In this document: positions 18,001-29,124 of the stretch, one piece after another
How the letters are laid out: each line of letters begins with the position of its first letter
Numbering within the stretch: the first letter of the stretch is position 1
Assembly: GCF_009749405.1 (NCBI RefSeq)
Contig: NZ_WBIQ01000005.1
Location: 1 to 64,000 of the forward strand
Direction: 5' to 3'
Length of the DNA stretch: 64,000 bases
Origin: Agromyces lapidis
GTDB lineage: Bacteria; Actinomycetota; Actinomycetes; Actinomycetales; Microbacteriaceae
Translations under genes and position numbers: made by a program
Notes under the pieces: model-generated
Database searches by the model: none
Seen by the model: only the letters and a program-made list of their open reading frames with translations
What the model was told of the DNA's origin: nothing

Positions 18001-21000
18001 TCGGCGCCTGTCGGCAGGTTCTCGACCGTCCACGTTTCGCCGTCGGCGATGGTGCGCGTGGCATCGTAGACCGGGTTCGTGGTCGCCTCGTCCCAGGTGC
18101 AGACGAGCCGAACCTCGAACGAGTCGGCCGCCCACGCGTCGGCGCCGGCGCCGGTCACGTCCTTCGTGACCGAGATCGAGCCGACCGTGTACGTGTTGGT
18201 GACGGCGACGAGCGTCGCGTGCATGTCGTCGCCGTCGGGCTGAACAGTGAATTCGACGACGGCGCCCTCGACGTTCTGCTCCTCGACGCCGTACTCCGTC
18301 ACGATGATCGTCGTGTCGGTCGCGCCGCCGGCGTCGACCTCGGCCACCTCGCACTCCGACCCGACCGGCAGGGCATCGAACGACTTCGCCTCGCCGTCGT
18401 GCAGCGTGAAGCTCTGGTCGGCTTCGGGCAGGACCTCTTCACCGAGGAAGGTGCAGCTCGCGGTGAACTCGTAGGCCGGGTCGTACGCGATGGCGTCGCC
18501 GTCCTGATCGACGGCACCGCCGTCGACGACCGCCTTCTCGATCGAGAAGCCGCCGAGCTCGTAGGTGTTCGTGACGGTCACCTGCTCGAGCTCGCCGTCG
18601 GCGGGCGCGCCGTGATGCACGTTCTCGAGCCCCGAGAGGTCTCGCTTCGCCTCGATCGGCCCAGACTTCGTCGGGTCGCCCGCATCGGCGGGGTCGTACG
18701 TGACCGTCGAACCCTGCGAGGGCACCTCCTGCACGGTGCAATCGGCGTAGAGCGGCAGATTCGTGCCGGTGCCGTAGTCGACGACGGTGCCGTCGGCGGG
18801 CACGGTCGCGGGCGGCACCGGGTTGCCGTCGGCGCCCACGAGGGTCACCGTCTCGCCCCCCGAGGTGCACTGCGCCTCGAAGTCGTACGAGTCGGGCAGC
18901 GGGTACGTGTCTGGCCAGTCGGCGGGAACGTCGACGGCCTTCTCGAGGGCGATCTCGCCCGTCGGAACTGCGACACCCGAGCGCACGGGCTCGACCGGGC
19001 CCTGGTAGACCTCGGCGTCGTTGAAGTCGGCGCGGGAGCCGGCGGCGATCGCGTTCCATGCGATCGGCAGGCCGCCGTCGACGGCGGCCGGGTTCACGAA
19101 CGGCGTCTGCGTGTCGAAGGTGAGCGAGCCGGTCGCCCCCGGGGGCAGACCGCCGCCGTCGGGCCAGATCACGACCACCTTGAGCGCCTTCGCCTGCGCG
19201 AGTTCGGCCGCCGGGGTCGAATCGTCGAACTCGATCCAGTCTCGCGTGCTGACGTCGGCGTAGCACGAATCGGTGGTCGGCATGGCGCCCGCGCGGGCGC
19301 TCCACTCGATGTCCTTCGCGTTGCACGTGCGGTTCGGCACGGTCGTCAGGTAATAGCCCGTCACCGTGGCGTCGGTCAGCCCGTTCGGCAGCTGCAGGTT
19401 TCCGAGGAAGGTCGGCGCCCACTGCGAGCCGCGCGCGGTGCCGACGGTGACGCCCGTGTCGCCGGGCGCCGGCAGCACGTCGATGCCCGCGATCGACTCG
19501 GCTGCGATGTTGCCGAGGTTCTGGAAGTTGAGCAGCCAGGTCTCGGTTCCGCCGGGTCGGGTGATCGGCACGCAGTTGTTGCGGTAGAAGCCGGCCGCCG
19601 GCGAGTTGGGCTCGGCGCACCCGTCGGCCGTGCCCGTGTTGTTGAGCACACCGAGGTCGTCGTAGTTCGCATCGCCCGAAGCGGCACCGGGCACGCCCGC
19701 CGCAGTGCCCTTGACCGACTTCACGAGCGAGATCGGCGCGGCCGCGGTCGGGCTCACCGTCGTGTTCGACGTGCAGTCGGGTACGACGGTCTCGGTCGGG
19801 TTCGTGATCGTGCCGAACGAGGTCGAGTCGCACGTGTCGAACGTGCGATCACTCGTCGCGGTGATCGAGTTGCCCACCGGAGTGCCCGGCGCGAGCCCGG
19901 CCCTGAACTGCAGCGCGGCCGAGATGACGAGCACGTCGCCCGGGTTGAATACGAAACCGTCGGGCACGGTGATGGTCACGACCCCGGTCTGCTCGTCGAG
20001 CTCTCCCGAGAACCCGCTCGCATCGAGCACGGTGCCGTCGGCCGCGGTCAGGGTGAACGAGAACGTCGGATCGACGTTCGGCTGCGCGATGAGCAACGAG
20101 CCGTTCGCGTCGGTCGCGACCTGGTCGGTGAGCTCGAGACCGGTCATCGGCCACTCACCCGTGTTCGTGATCGTCATCCGGTACGGGATGCCCGACGACG
20201 GCGGGAACTGCTGCGAAGCCGCCCCATCCTGCCCGTTGCCGGGGGTCTTCACGACCTTGATGCCGTTCTGCAGGTGCAGCAGCTGCGTCGTGTCGGAGGC
20301 GTCGGCGTCGGCCTCGAACGGCGTGCCGTCCTGCCCCTCCCATGCACCGTCGCCGTGCACGTCGACCGTGTCGGTGGTCGTTCCGGCGACGGTCTCGCCC
20401 GGGGCGATCGGCTGGCCGGGCTGCGTCGAGGGCACGGGCACGGAGTCGACCTCGCCCGCGGGGCCGATGTGGAGGTTCTCGAGCTGGTTCGCCGTGAACT
20501 TCACGATCACGACGGGGTTGACCGGGTTCTCCCAGTTGGATGCCTCGTCGTCGGCCCGCACCTCGAAGCGGAGCCCGCGCACGTCGGCTGCGGACACGCC
20601 GCTCGGCAGCACCGGCACGAGCGTGCTGTCGGTCGCGGCGTCCTGCCAGTCGCCCGTCGTCCAGCAGTCGTCGAGCTGCGCCGAACCGTTGCACGTGTAG
20701 ACGAGACCGTCGTCGACGGGGTCGATGGCCCAGCCGACATCCGTCAGCGCCGAGACGCGCACCTGGTGCAGGTTCGCCGGCAGCGTCATCGTCGGGAACG
20801 ACGCGAACTCGAAGGCGTTCCAGAACGTCGGCTCGGCGTCGGCGAGGGTGAGCACGGTCGTACGCACGTTGCCCGTCGGCTGGCCCTGGAGGGTGATCGT
20901 GTAGCCGTCGGGGCTCTCGTTCTCGACTCGCGAGTCGGAGTTCGCGGATCCTTCCGGGCTCTCGATGCTCTTCTGCGCCTGGACGCCGTACTCGGCGTCG

Positions 21001-24000
21001 ACGAAGCCGACACCGTCGGCGTTGGTCGCGTCGGCCACATCGAGCGATTCGTCGCCGCCCGGCCGGGTGACCTCCGAACCGGCGATGTTGGTCGCGAATT
21101 CGCCGGTCGTCACGGGATCGCCCGAGGTGCGCTCGTTCTTGCGCAGCTGGTAGGTCAGTACGACCGAGCTCGACTCGGTCGTGAGGATCGAGACGCCGTC
21201 GGGGTCGGTGTGCAGCACCTCGATGCCGATGACGTCGTCGAGATCGCCGGGGGCCAGTGCGAGCGCCTCGGCGATCGAGATCGGCGCGTCGGCCGCGCCG
21301 CCCTCACGGGTGAGCGTGACCGTCGACTCGGTCGCCTCGGCGGGAACCGAGATCGAGTCGATGCGGTAGAGGTCGAGGTACTCGTAGGCGGTCGTCGCCG
21401 AGCCGGGCGCCGGGTCGGTGATCTCGAGCGTCTGCACCGCCGCCTCGGTGCTGTTCGTCGCCGTGATGGTCGCCGTGACGATCGGGTAGCTCGCGTCGGG
21501 GGTCGACGCCGGCGGAACGGGCAGCGATTCCTGGTCGAAGGTCTTCGTGACCGTCGTGTTGACCGCCTGGTCCTTGATGGTGATGTCGTCGGCCGCGGTC
21601 TGGTCGGCGGGCACGGGGCCTGTGCCGATGAACCCCGCCGTGTTGTTCACGACGCCGTTCTGACCGGTGTTGTAGGTCTCGGTGCGCGAGGGGGCGTCAC
21701 CGGTCACGGGGCCGCCGTCGCTGCGCGTGAAGTCGCGGAGTTCGAACACGAGGTCGAGGTTGCGGTCGTGCCCGTACGAGGGCGCCACGCCCGATCCCGC
21801 CGACGGCCCGGTGCCCCCTCCGCGGTTGGACCCCTCCTCGTACGTGAGTCGAACCGCCCGGGTCGACGCCTGCTCATCAGGCGAGAGCGCATACCCGGGG
21901 AACGCGCCGTCGCAGTCGGCGGCGGTCGGGCATGCGGCGGCGGTGATGTCGACCCACGCGCCCGTGCCCGCGGCGTCGTCGAACTCGAAGAGCTCGACCT
22001 TCGAGATGCGGTCGTACTGCATCGCCGGGTCGAGGCTCGCGTCGATCGCCGCGATCTCGACGAGGTTCCACGCGTCGAACGCCGAGGAGGCGATCGCCGT
22101 GTCATCGAACGACGGGCCGGCCGTCGAGTCGTCGGTGAGCTCGACGCTCGTGAACGGCACTCCCTCGGTCGACCACGAGAGGCGCGAGGTGCGCTGGTCG
22201 CCGCTGAAGGAGAAGAGCGGGTCGAGCGGGGGTTCGATCCACTGCTTGTCGACCAGGTCGGGCAGACCGTCGCCGCCGTTGTCGTCGATCGGCAGCACGT
22301 CGATGTCGTCGTTCGCCGTGTCGGTGTTGTCGTCGGGGCTCTGGTCGTCGGGGTTCACGACGACGCTGCTCGCCTCGTTCGGCACGTTGAGCGGATCGTC
22401 GGCCTCGGCCTGGTCGGCGACCGAGCCGGAGCCGTCGCGGAACTGGTCGCGGGTCTCGACGGTGAACGACGGGACCACCTCGAAGCCGGGCGGCAACTGC
22501 TCGCCCTCCTTCGGGGTGTAGACGAACTGGAGGCCCTGGATGTCCTCCCGGGTCACCGGTGCGGTGCCTCCGGGTACGGCGAGCACGAGCGTGCCCTCGC
22601 CGTCGAGCTGGCCGCCCGGCAGCGGCTCCCACGAATCGCCGTCCCAGTAGTTCACCTGGAGATCGGCGTCGGCGGGCACCCCGGCGACCAGCTGCGTGAG
22701 GTCGAAGGTGTTCCAGAAGGGATCGACGGCGGGAGCGGTGGGCGGGTTCGCCGGATCGCTCACGATGAGTTCGTCGGCGCCGATGGTCGCCGCATTCGGT
22801 CCCTCGTCGTTGACCTTCGCGTCGAAGGTGACGTCGGTGGTGGTGCCGGGGATGGCCCAGACCGAGTCGCGGGTGATGTTCTTGCCGATCGTCGTCGAGA
22901 CCCGTCCCGGCTGGCGGGTGACATCGGCCGAGTCCGCGTCGAAGCCCGGCTTGCCGTTCTGGTCGGTGACGGTCGAGGTCGTCTCGTTCGTGCTCGTGAC
23001 GTCGTCGCCGTCTTCGACGGGCAGCGCGGTGACGGTGAACGGCAGTTCGGCACGCGCGTTCGAGATGATCGGGCCGGTGAAGGTCACCGTGAAGCCGACG
23101 ACCTCGCTCAGGTCTTCGGCGGTCGGGTCGGGCAGCGTGTTCGGCGCCGTGGCCGGGATGGTCTCGGTGGTGCCGTCGGCGTAGGTGTACGTGATGCTCG
23201 CGCCCGTCGCATTCGGCGGCCAGACGACGCCGTCGGTGAAGCCCGCGAACTCGAGCCCCTGGTCGGCGAGATCGGGGGCACCGGGCGTCGGTTCGTCGAT
23301 CACCATCTCGGTCACGGGCCGGAAGCCGTTCACCGAGGTGATGGTCGCGGTCGTCTGCTCGCCCGCGAGCAGGGTCGGGTCGGCGAACGCCTTCGACACG
23401 TCGACGAAGGGGCCGGTGTTCGAGATCACCACGTCGGCCGGGGCGGTCTTCGGGGTGCTCGGGGTGTCGTGCACGACGATGTTCGACGACGCGGTGTTCG
23501 GCACCGTCACCGACTCGTTCTCGGGAATCGAGTTCACCTCGTCGGTGGTCTCGGCGCCGATGCCGATCGCGGCCTGATCCTCCCCCGACGGCGGCAGCTG
23601 GTCGCCGGTCGACGAGCTGAACGTGAACCGGATGCCCTTCACCTCGTCGAACGGCACACCCTCGGGAATCGCCGACGGATCGGCCGGGATCGCCCCCGGT
23701 CCGTAGGCCGACGTCCACACCCCGTTCTCGTCCATCCATTCGATCTCGACCTGGTCGGCGCCCGCCGGCGGGGTGATCGAGGTGATCCCGGTGTACACGA
23801 GGTACGGGTCGAACGGGGTGGCGGTGCCGTCGGCCGGGTCCTGCACGATGATCTCGTCGACCGAGCGGTTCGAGGCGTTGCCACCGCCGATCGTGTAATC
23901 GACCGGCTGGCCCGGCAGCGCGGGAATGCCCGGGGCGGCGTCGTCCTGGTGGTCGTCGGCCGACTTCGACACCGTCGAGTCGAGCACCTCGGGCACGTCG

Positions 24001-24524
24001 AGGGTGATCGTCGCCGAGGCCTGCTGCGGCAGCGCGTTATCGGCCGTCGCCGAGACGGTGTTGACGACGTCCTGGTCGTTGTAGTCGGCGCTGATGTCCT
24101 GCGGCACCGTGACGAACACCGTGACGGTGGCCTTCTGCCCCGAGGGCTGGCCCGCGCCGGCCGAGCCCGTGGTCGTGAAGTCGACGGTGAAGTCCGTGCC
24201 GTCGACGGCGACCGTGCTGGTGCCGCCGCCGGTCACGGCGACCGGCGGGTTCACGGTCGGGTCGAAGACGAGAGGTGCGGGCAGCGTGTCGTTCAGCTCG
24301 GCGTTCACGCAGGTGTCGACGAGGTTGCTGTTGCACGTCAGCTCGATCGTGTAGCTGAACTGGTCGCCGGGCGCGTAGGGCGATTCGTTCGGGTTGATCG
24401 ATTTCGTGAGGATGAACTCCGCGTCGTCTTCGGCGGCGAACGCGGGACCGACGACCGGCGCGACCACCCCGACCGCGAGGATCCCGGCCACGGCTCCGGC
24501 GAAGAGTCGATGAACGAACGACAT
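15063..24524 (-). CDS. Giant wall-anchored surface protein with DUF5979-type repeats
   Basis: A 3153-residue secreted protein, the largest gene here. A Sec signal peptide (MSFVHRLFAGAVAG... ending near AFA, residue 30) leads to about 1820 residues of DUF11-like, Thr/Asp/Pro-rich beta modules, several starting with a V-x-K strand (STVSKSA, VDVSKAF, VNTTVTK, IKVVKTP, ISLVKSV). From about residue 1856 there are eleven shorter modules of about 95-125 residues, each beginning with (I/V)-x-K-x-(V/I) and ending with a Cys-containing E/TE.D.GGA strand. The tail is a wall-sorting signal: MPATG, a hydrophobic helix and RRRRRQA. It is probably a sortase-attached adhesin or stalk; no sortase gene is in the window. 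Confidence 0.88.
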   Translation of the reverse strand: MSFVHRLFAGAVAGILAVGVVAPVVGPAFAAEDDAEFILTKSINPNESPYAPGDQFSYTIELTCNSNLVDTCVNAELNDTLPAPLVFDPTVNPPVAVTGGGTSTVAVDGTDFTVDFTTTGSAGAGQPSGQKATVTVFVTVPQDISADYNDQDVVNTVSATADNALPQQASATITLDVPEVLDSTVSKSADDHQDDAAPGIPALPGQPVDYTIGGGNASNRSVDEIIVQDPADGTATPFDPYLVYTGITSITPPAGADQVEIEWMDENGVWTSAYGPGAIPADPSAIPEGVPFDEVKGIRFTFSSSTGDQLPPSGEDQAAIGIGAETTDEVNSIPENESVTVPNTASSNIVVHDTPSTPKTAPADVVISNTGPFVDVSKAFADPTLLAGEQTTATITSVNGFRPVTEMVIDEPTPGAPDLADQGLEFAGFTDGVVWPPNATGASITYTYADGTTETIPATAPNTLPDPTAEDLSEVVGFTVTFTGPIISNARAELPFTVTALPVEDGDDVTSTNETTSTVTDQNGKPGFDADSADVTRQPGRVSTTIGKNITRDSVWAIPGTTTDVTFDAKVNDEGPNAATIGADELIVSDPANPPTAPAVDPFWNTFDLTQLVAGVPADADLQVNYWDGDSWEPLPGGQLDGEGTLVLAVPGGTAPVTREDIQGLQFVYTPKEGEQLPPGFEVVPSFTVETRDQFRDGSGSVADQAEADDPLNVPNEASSVVVNPDDQSPDDNTDTANDDIDVLPIDDNGGDGLPDLVDKQWIEPPLDPLFSFSGDQRTSRLSWSTEGVPFTSVELTDDSTAGPSFDDTAIASSAFDAWNLVEIAAIDASLDPAMQYDRISKVELFEFDDAAGTGAWVDITAAACPTAADCDGAFPGYALSPDEQASTRAVRLTYEEGSNRGGGTGPSAGSGVAPSYGHDRNLDLVFELRDFTRSDGGPVTGDAPSRTETYNTGQNGVVNNTAGFIGTGPVPADQTAADDITIKDQAVNTTVTKTFDQESLPVPPASTPDASYPIVTATITATNSTEAAVQTLEITDPAPGSATTAYEYLDLYRIDSISVPAEATESTVTLTREGGAADAPISIAEALALAPGDLDDVIGIEVLHTDPDGVSILTTESSSVVLTYQLRKNERTSGDPVTTGEFATNIAGSEVTRPGGDESLDVADATNADGVGFVDAEYGVQAQKSIESPEGSANSDSRVENESPDGYTITLQGQPTGNVRTTVLTLADAEPTFWNAFEFASFPTMTLPANLHQVRVSALTDVGWAIDPVDDGLVYTCNGSAQLDDCWTTGDWQDAATDSTLVPVLPSGVSAADVRGLRFEVRADDEASNWENPVNPVVIVKFTANQLENLHIGPAGEVDSVPVPSTQPGQPIAPGETVAGTTTDTVDVHGDGAWEGQDGTPFEADADASDTTQLLHLQNGIKVVKTPGNGQDGAASQQFPPSSGIPYRMTITNTGEWPMTGLELTDQVATDANGSLLIAQPNVDPTFSFTLTAADGTVLDASGFSGELDEQTGVVTITVPDGFVFNPGDVLVISAALQFRAGLAPGTPVGNSITATSDRTFDTCDSTSFGTITNPTETVVPDCTSNTTVSPTAAAPISLVKSVKGTAAGVPGAASGDANYDDLGVLNNTGTADGCAEPNSPAAGFYRNNCVPITRPGGTETWLLNFQNLGNIAAESIAGIDVLPAPGDTGVTVGTARGSQWAPTFLGNLQLPNGLTDATVTGYYLTTVPNRTCNAKDIEWSARAGAMPTTDSCYADVSTRDWIEFDDSTPAAELAQAKALKVVVIWPDGGGLPPGATGSLTFDTQTPFVNPAAVDGGLPIAWNAIAAGSRADFNDAEVYQGPVEPVRSGVAVPTGEIALEKAVDVPADWPDTYPLPDSYDFEAQCTSGGETVTLVGADGNPVPPATVPADGTVVDYGTGTNLPLYADCTVQEVPSQGSTVTYDPADAGDPTKSGPIEAKRDLSGLENVHHGAPADGELEQVTVTNTYELGGFSIEKAVVDGGAVDQDGDAIAYDPAYEFTASCTFLGEEVLPEADQSFTLHDGEAKSFDALPVGSECEVAEVDAGGATDTTIIVTEYGVEEQNVEGAVVEFTVQPDGDDMHATLVAVTNTYTVGSISVTKDVTGAGADAWAADSFEVRLVCTWDEATTNPVYDATRTIADGETWTVENLPTGAECTVTEPDDGGATEVIITPSQPVTIGVAGEAGDPVEVAVQNDYRVGGFEIAKTIAGSGVGFSEGVEFAFHYVCTYDGVNVGEGDLTIIGDGTSGPLTAGPVEGLPVGTECEVTETDDGGADATPDPVSVTIPDEADGVAQVATAAFENRFTAGEIAVTKTVDGEASTDPAYQDLITDASYTVHVTCAATVDGEPLFEGDVEVTGGQTVTVTDPATGEPLLVPVGTHCWGEETDDAGATSSSVDFDSFDDAVIVTAADGDEPQQFAITATNTFDLADLVIEKTLDGDAASYAEDKTFEILVTCTLDRGPGNDPIVSYDQEPVEVPAGEQVTLGDIPIGSDCYAEEPDGQGAWEIEISATADDPVTVDGGETPITITVTNVYPDAGFTVTKQIDTAAVDQDGNTIETDLVFRFHAVCTFEGETVLDEQFLLRDNGTQSFTGLPAGADCTVEETAARGAVTSMVVTQNGESDDLGETTTAEFVLQPDVDDQTVNAVTVGNFYPVGSVEVVKTVTGSGADAWGGTFGDFDVRLLCTLPQAVPDTVYDATHTLTKDAPGDVWLVENLPTGAACQVTEVDDGGATESTVTPETFIVGDDGDEQGPIQVDIVNDFRTGALDVLKQVAGPGAPDFSEGTFTFQAVCTYEGETVVDEELVVVSDGGEGPFRSETITGIPVGAECVVTETDAGNADEPAPPVTVTIADQAVEGVETVVTAGFVNEYSLGTVELTKEVDGEAADAEWVTGTVFTVQVTCQLEVDGELVTLYDAPLELTGGETVEIVDAEGAPVRLPIGTHCFGVETDAGGATASSVDFDSYDNAAVVVESGTAQRLALTATNTFETGSLELEKTVSGAVDEAAGKTFEIAVMCVFDQGGAEPYVALDETVAITAGETRSFDGLPVGAECWAEEVDAGGAVEVTVSATEANPVVIGTDETVAISVDNRFDPPMPATGVDGLEARLTLALLLVGGGLAAIALVVIRRRRRQA
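15200..18558 (-). repeat. Tandem duplication of a five-module block in the surface protein
   Basis: The last ten modules start near 18555, 18182, 17868, 17547, 17180, 16855, 16500, 16172, 15849 and 15496. Modules 1-5 match modules 6-10 in order with a constant offset of about 1.69 kb. Paired features are AVDQDG in the first of each block, VTG.GADAW in the second, FSEG in the third, VDGEA with SSSVDFDS or ASSVDFDS in the fourth, and a QG/GG-rich aromatic-poor fifth. The blocks are diverged but collinear. The boundaries are approximate. Confidence 0.75.
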
Positions 24525-24560
24525 GCATTCCCCCTACCCCGACGACCTCCCCGGTCGCCC

Positions 24561-24589
24561 CGGGTGCGCAGCACCCGAAATCGACACTA
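24561..24589 (-). promoter_or_regulatory. Possible promoter and leader hairpin of the surface protein gene
   Basis: On the minus strand TAGTGT (24584-24589) could be a -10 element, giving a leader of about 50 nt that contains a CGGGTGC/GCACCCG stem (24561-24577). An alternative is TAGGGG 6 nt before the ATG (24531-24536), which also resembles a ribosome site. The remaining bases up to purA (24590-24730) show nothing else. Confidence 0.35.
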
Positions 24590-24730
24590 TCGAGGCCGGG
24601 CACGCCTTGGAAAGGGGAGTCACGGCCGATCGGACACGATCGGGCCCCGACGCCGAGGCGGCGTCACGGCTCCGATCGGCGCGAGCCGGCGGTATCCCCG
24701 GGCGGAAGTCGGGCGTGTCGCGGGCGCCCG

Positions 24731-26017
24731 TCAGCCGAGCAGGTCGTGCAGGGTGACGATCTCGTCGCGGCCGGGGCCGACGCCGATGGCCGAGATGCGC
24801 GAGCCGCTCATCGCCTCGAGTTCGCGCACGTACGACTGGGCGTTCGCAGGCAGGTCTGAGAACTCGCGGGCGCCCGAGATGTCCTCGGTCCAGCCGGGGA
24901 ACTCCTCGTAGATCGGCTTCGCGTGGTGGAAGTCGGACTGCGAGACCGGGATCTCGTCGAAGCGCTGGCCGTCGACGTCGTAGGCGACGGCGACGGGGAT
25001 GCGCTCGATACCGGTGAGCACGTCGAGCTTCGTGAGCACGAAATCGGTGACGCCGTTGATGCGCGCCGAGTACCGGGCGATCGGCGCGTCGTACCAGCCG
25101 GTGCGGCGCTTGCGCCCCGTCGTGGTGCCGAACTCGTGGCCCTGCTGGGTCAGGAAGTCGCCCCACTCGTCGAAGAGCTCGGTCGGGAAGGGGCCGGCGC
25201 CGACCCGGGTCGTGTACGCCTTGATCACCGCGATGACCCGGTCGATCTTGTTCGGTGCGATGCCGGAGCCCGTGATCGCCCCGCCGCTCGTCGCGTTCGA
25301 CGAGGTGACGAAGGGGTAGGTGCCGTGATCGACGTCGAGCATCGTGGCCTGGCCGCCCTCGAAGAGCACCGTCTCGTCGCGCTCGAGCGCCTCGTGCAGC
25401 AGCAGCGCGGTGTCGGTGACCATCGGGCGCAGCCGGTCGACGTACGACAGCAGCTCGTCGACGACCTCGTCGACGCCGATGGCGCGTCGGTTGTAGATCT
25501 TCACGAGCAGGTGGTTCTTCTGGTCGAGGGCACCCTCGACCTTCTGCCGAAGGATGTTCTCGTCGAAGAGGTCTTGCATGCGGATGCCGACGCGGTTGAT
25601 CTTGTCGGCGTACGACGGGCCGATTCCACGCCCGGTCGTGCCGATCTGGCGCTTGCCGAGGAAGCGCTCGGTCACCTTGTCGAGGGTGCGGTGGTACTGC
25701 GTGATGAGGTGGGCGTTCGCCGAGACCTTGAGCTTCGAGACGTCGACGCCACGGGCCTCGAGGCCCTCGAGCTCTTCGAAGAGCACCTCGATGTCGACGA
25801 CGACGCCGTTCGCGATGACCGGCGTGACGCCGGGAGTCAGGATGCCGGACGGCAGCAGGTGCAGCGCGTACTTCTCGTCGCCGATGACGACGGTGTGACC
25901 CGCGTTGTTGCCGCCGTTGAACTTGACGACGTAGTCGAGGCGCGAGCCGAGCAGGTCGGTCGCCTTGCCCTTGCCCTCGTCGCCCCACTGTGCACCGATG
26001 AGTACGGCCGCGGGCAT
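24731..26017 (-). CDS. purA: Adenylosuccinate synthetase
   Basis: A 428-residue enzyme that joins IMP and aspartate with GTP in the first committed step of AMP synthesis. The GTP-binding GDEGKGK is at residues 12-18, followed by [12 protein letters not shown], the [13 protein letters not shown] region and the C-terminal [10 protein letters not shown]. Length matches the family. It lies 1 bp after the DUF3151 gene, with an AGGAGAGGA ribosome site inside that gene's end, so the two are cotranscribed, as in many Actinobacteria. It also precedes, with a 206-bp gap, the giant surface protein gene. Confidence 0.97.
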   Translation of the reverse strand: MPAAVLIGAQWGDEGKGKATDLLGSRLDYVVKFNGGNNAGHTVVIGDEKYALHLLPSGILTPGVTPVIANGVVVDIEVLFEELEGLEARGVDVSKLKVSANAHLITQYHRTLDKVTERFLGKRQIGTTGRGIGPSYADKINRVGIRMQDLFDENILRQKVEGALDQKNHLLVKIYNRRAIGVDEVVDELLSYVDRLRPMVTDTALLLHEALERDETVLFEGGQATMLDVDHGTYPFVTSSNATSGGAITGSGIAPNKIDRVIAVIKAYTTRVGAGPFPTELFDEWGDFLTQQGHEFGTTTGRKRRTGWYDAPIARYSARINGVTDFVLTKLDVLTGIERIPVAVAYDVDGQRFDEIPVSQSDFHHAKPIYEEFPGWTEDISGAREFSDLPANAQSYVRELEAMSGSRISAIGVGPGRDEIVTLHDLLG

Positions 26018-26018
26018 G

Positions 26019-28109
<2,091 letters not shown>

Positions 28110-28134
28110 GCGGGCCGCAGACCGCTCGAACCTC

Positions 28135-28170
28135 ACGACGGCCGACCGGGGCGACCCGGCCGGCCGTCGT
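28135..28170. terminator. Bidirectional terminator with GNRA tetraloop
   Basis: ACGACGGCCG (28135-28144) pairs with CGGCCGTCGT (28161-28170). After a one-base mismatch an inner CCGGG/CCCGG stem is capped by GCGA. It lies between convergent argG and the secreted protein gene and touches the latter's stop. Confidence 0.78.
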
Positions 28171-28514
28171 CACTGCGGCGGACGCTCGTCCTCGACGCAG
28201 CCGTTCTCGGCGAAGTCGGGATCGCCGCGGCCCTCGACCCAGGTCGGCGTGCCGTGGTCGTCGTACCAGAACCCCGGGTACACGTCCTCCTCGTCCTGAT
28301 GCTTGGCATGCGCCTTGACGACGGCGAGCTTGTCGGTCTCGATGTAGACGAACGGGTTCTTCGCGCTGTGCGTGGCGTGGCAGTACGGCACGCGGTGGTC
28401 GCCGCCGACCGGCGCGCTCGCGTTCGCCGCGACGCCGGCGCCGAGCACGCTCACGGCGAGGAACGGCAGGGCGGCTGCACCGGCGACGAGCCGGCGCGAG
28501 AGTGCTGTTGACAT
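28170..28514 (-). CDS. Small secreted protein with CHAT...HQ..ED-type domain
   Basis: A 114-residue protein with a Sec signal peptide (MSTALSRRLVAGAAALPFLAV, cleavage near ANA) and one mature domain of about 75 residues. The pattern VPYCHATHSAKNPFVYIETD, AKHQDEEDVYPGFWYD resembles a domain repeated in large actinobacterial surface proteins, where CHAT, HQ and a final ED..P are conserved. Two cysteines could form a disulfide. A GGGGAG site precedes the ATG at 28514. The role is unknown; it is probably extracellular. About 100 bp upstream is promoter space without a clear hexamer. Confidence 0.75.
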   Translation of the reverse strand: MSTALSRRLVAGAAALPFLAVSVLGAGVAANASAPVGGDHRVPYCHATHSAKNPFVYIETDKLAVVKAHAKHQDEEDVYPGFWYDDHGTPTWVEGRGDPDFAENGCVEDERPPQ

Positions 28515-28644
28515 GGTGAGTCTCCCCTCTGACCCGATGACAGCCCCCAGCCAACACCGGGGCGGGCCCAGCGGCAATCCCGAGAACGGGGTACAGCGAC
28601 CACGTGGCATCCGCAGATCTCTCAGGGCACGGCACACGTCGCCA

Positions 28645-28659
28645 CCCCCGGAACGGGGG
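28645..28659. terminator. Short hairpin after the SnoaL-like gene
   Basis: CCCCCG-GAA-CGGGGG is a 6-bp stem with a triloop, 5 bp beyond the minus-strand stop at 28665. Confidence 0.5.
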
Positions 28660-28664
28660 ACGCC

Positions 28665-29033
28665 TCAGGCGGGGGTCTGCTGGTGCGCCGCGACGTGCCA
28701 GGCGCCGTCGTCGTAGAGGTAGGTGGTCGACATTCGGAGGTTCACCGTGTCGTCGCCGCGGCGCGCGACCGCCCGGTAGACGACGACGCCGGCTCGGTCG
28801 CCGAGGCGGATGACGGCGGGCTCGTGCAGCTCGTACCCGTCCCACGGGGGCGCGCTGCGGAACGCCGCGAGGATCTCGTCGCGGCCGAGCACCGCGCCCT
28901 CGACGACCATGAGCGCGTCGCGCGTCATCGCACGCTGGTAGTGCTCGCCTCCGCGCCCCTCGACCATCGCACGCCATCCGGCGTGCTCCTCGTGCAGCAG
29001 ACGGGCGGGCAGATCGTCGGTGATCTCGGTCAT
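28665..29033 (-). CDS. SnoaL/NTF2-like (DUF4440-type) protein
   Basis: A 122-residue protein with the alpha-helix then curved-sheet pattern of the NTF2 fold: HEEHAGWRAMVEGRGGEHYQ, the loop LMVVEGAVLGRDEI, and the late strands STTYLYDDGAWHVAAHQQTP. Such proteins bind small hydrophobic ligands or act as stress-related hydratases; nothing fixes a function here. TAGCGT lies 6 nt before the ATG, suggesting a leaderless transcript. It follows the corA gene on the same strand by 91 bp. Confidence 0.75.
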   Translation of the reverse strand: MTEITDDLPARLLHEEHAGWRAMVEGRGGEHYQRAMTRDALMVVEGAVLGRDEILAAFRSAPPWDGYELHEPAVIRLGDRAGVVVYRAVARRGDDTVNLRMSTTYLYDDGAWHVAAHQQTPA

Positions 29034-29039
29034 GCCCCC

Positions 29040-29045
29040 ACGCTA
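29040..29045 (-). promoter_or_regulatory. Leaderless -10 hexamer TAGCGT for the SnoaL-like gene
   Basis: TAGCGT on the minus strand, 6 nt, then the ATG at 29033. Confidence 0.55.
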
Positions 29046-29124
29046 ATCGCCATCGGATGCCTCGGGAAGGGCCACGTGCCACGTTCTCGCCCGACGCGGC
29101 GGCCGGCACGGGACATCCGCCCGA

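Noticed and set aside
15200-18558. Duplication caused by assembly error
   Set aside because: The two blocks are clearly diverged in sequence, so an assembly artefact cannot explain them.
16698-24911. A 2737-codon open frame on the plus strand, opposite the surface protein gene
   Set aside because: It is Arg/Asp/Gly/Val-rich with no domain or signal and mirrors the codon bias of the real gene. It is a GC-driven shadow.
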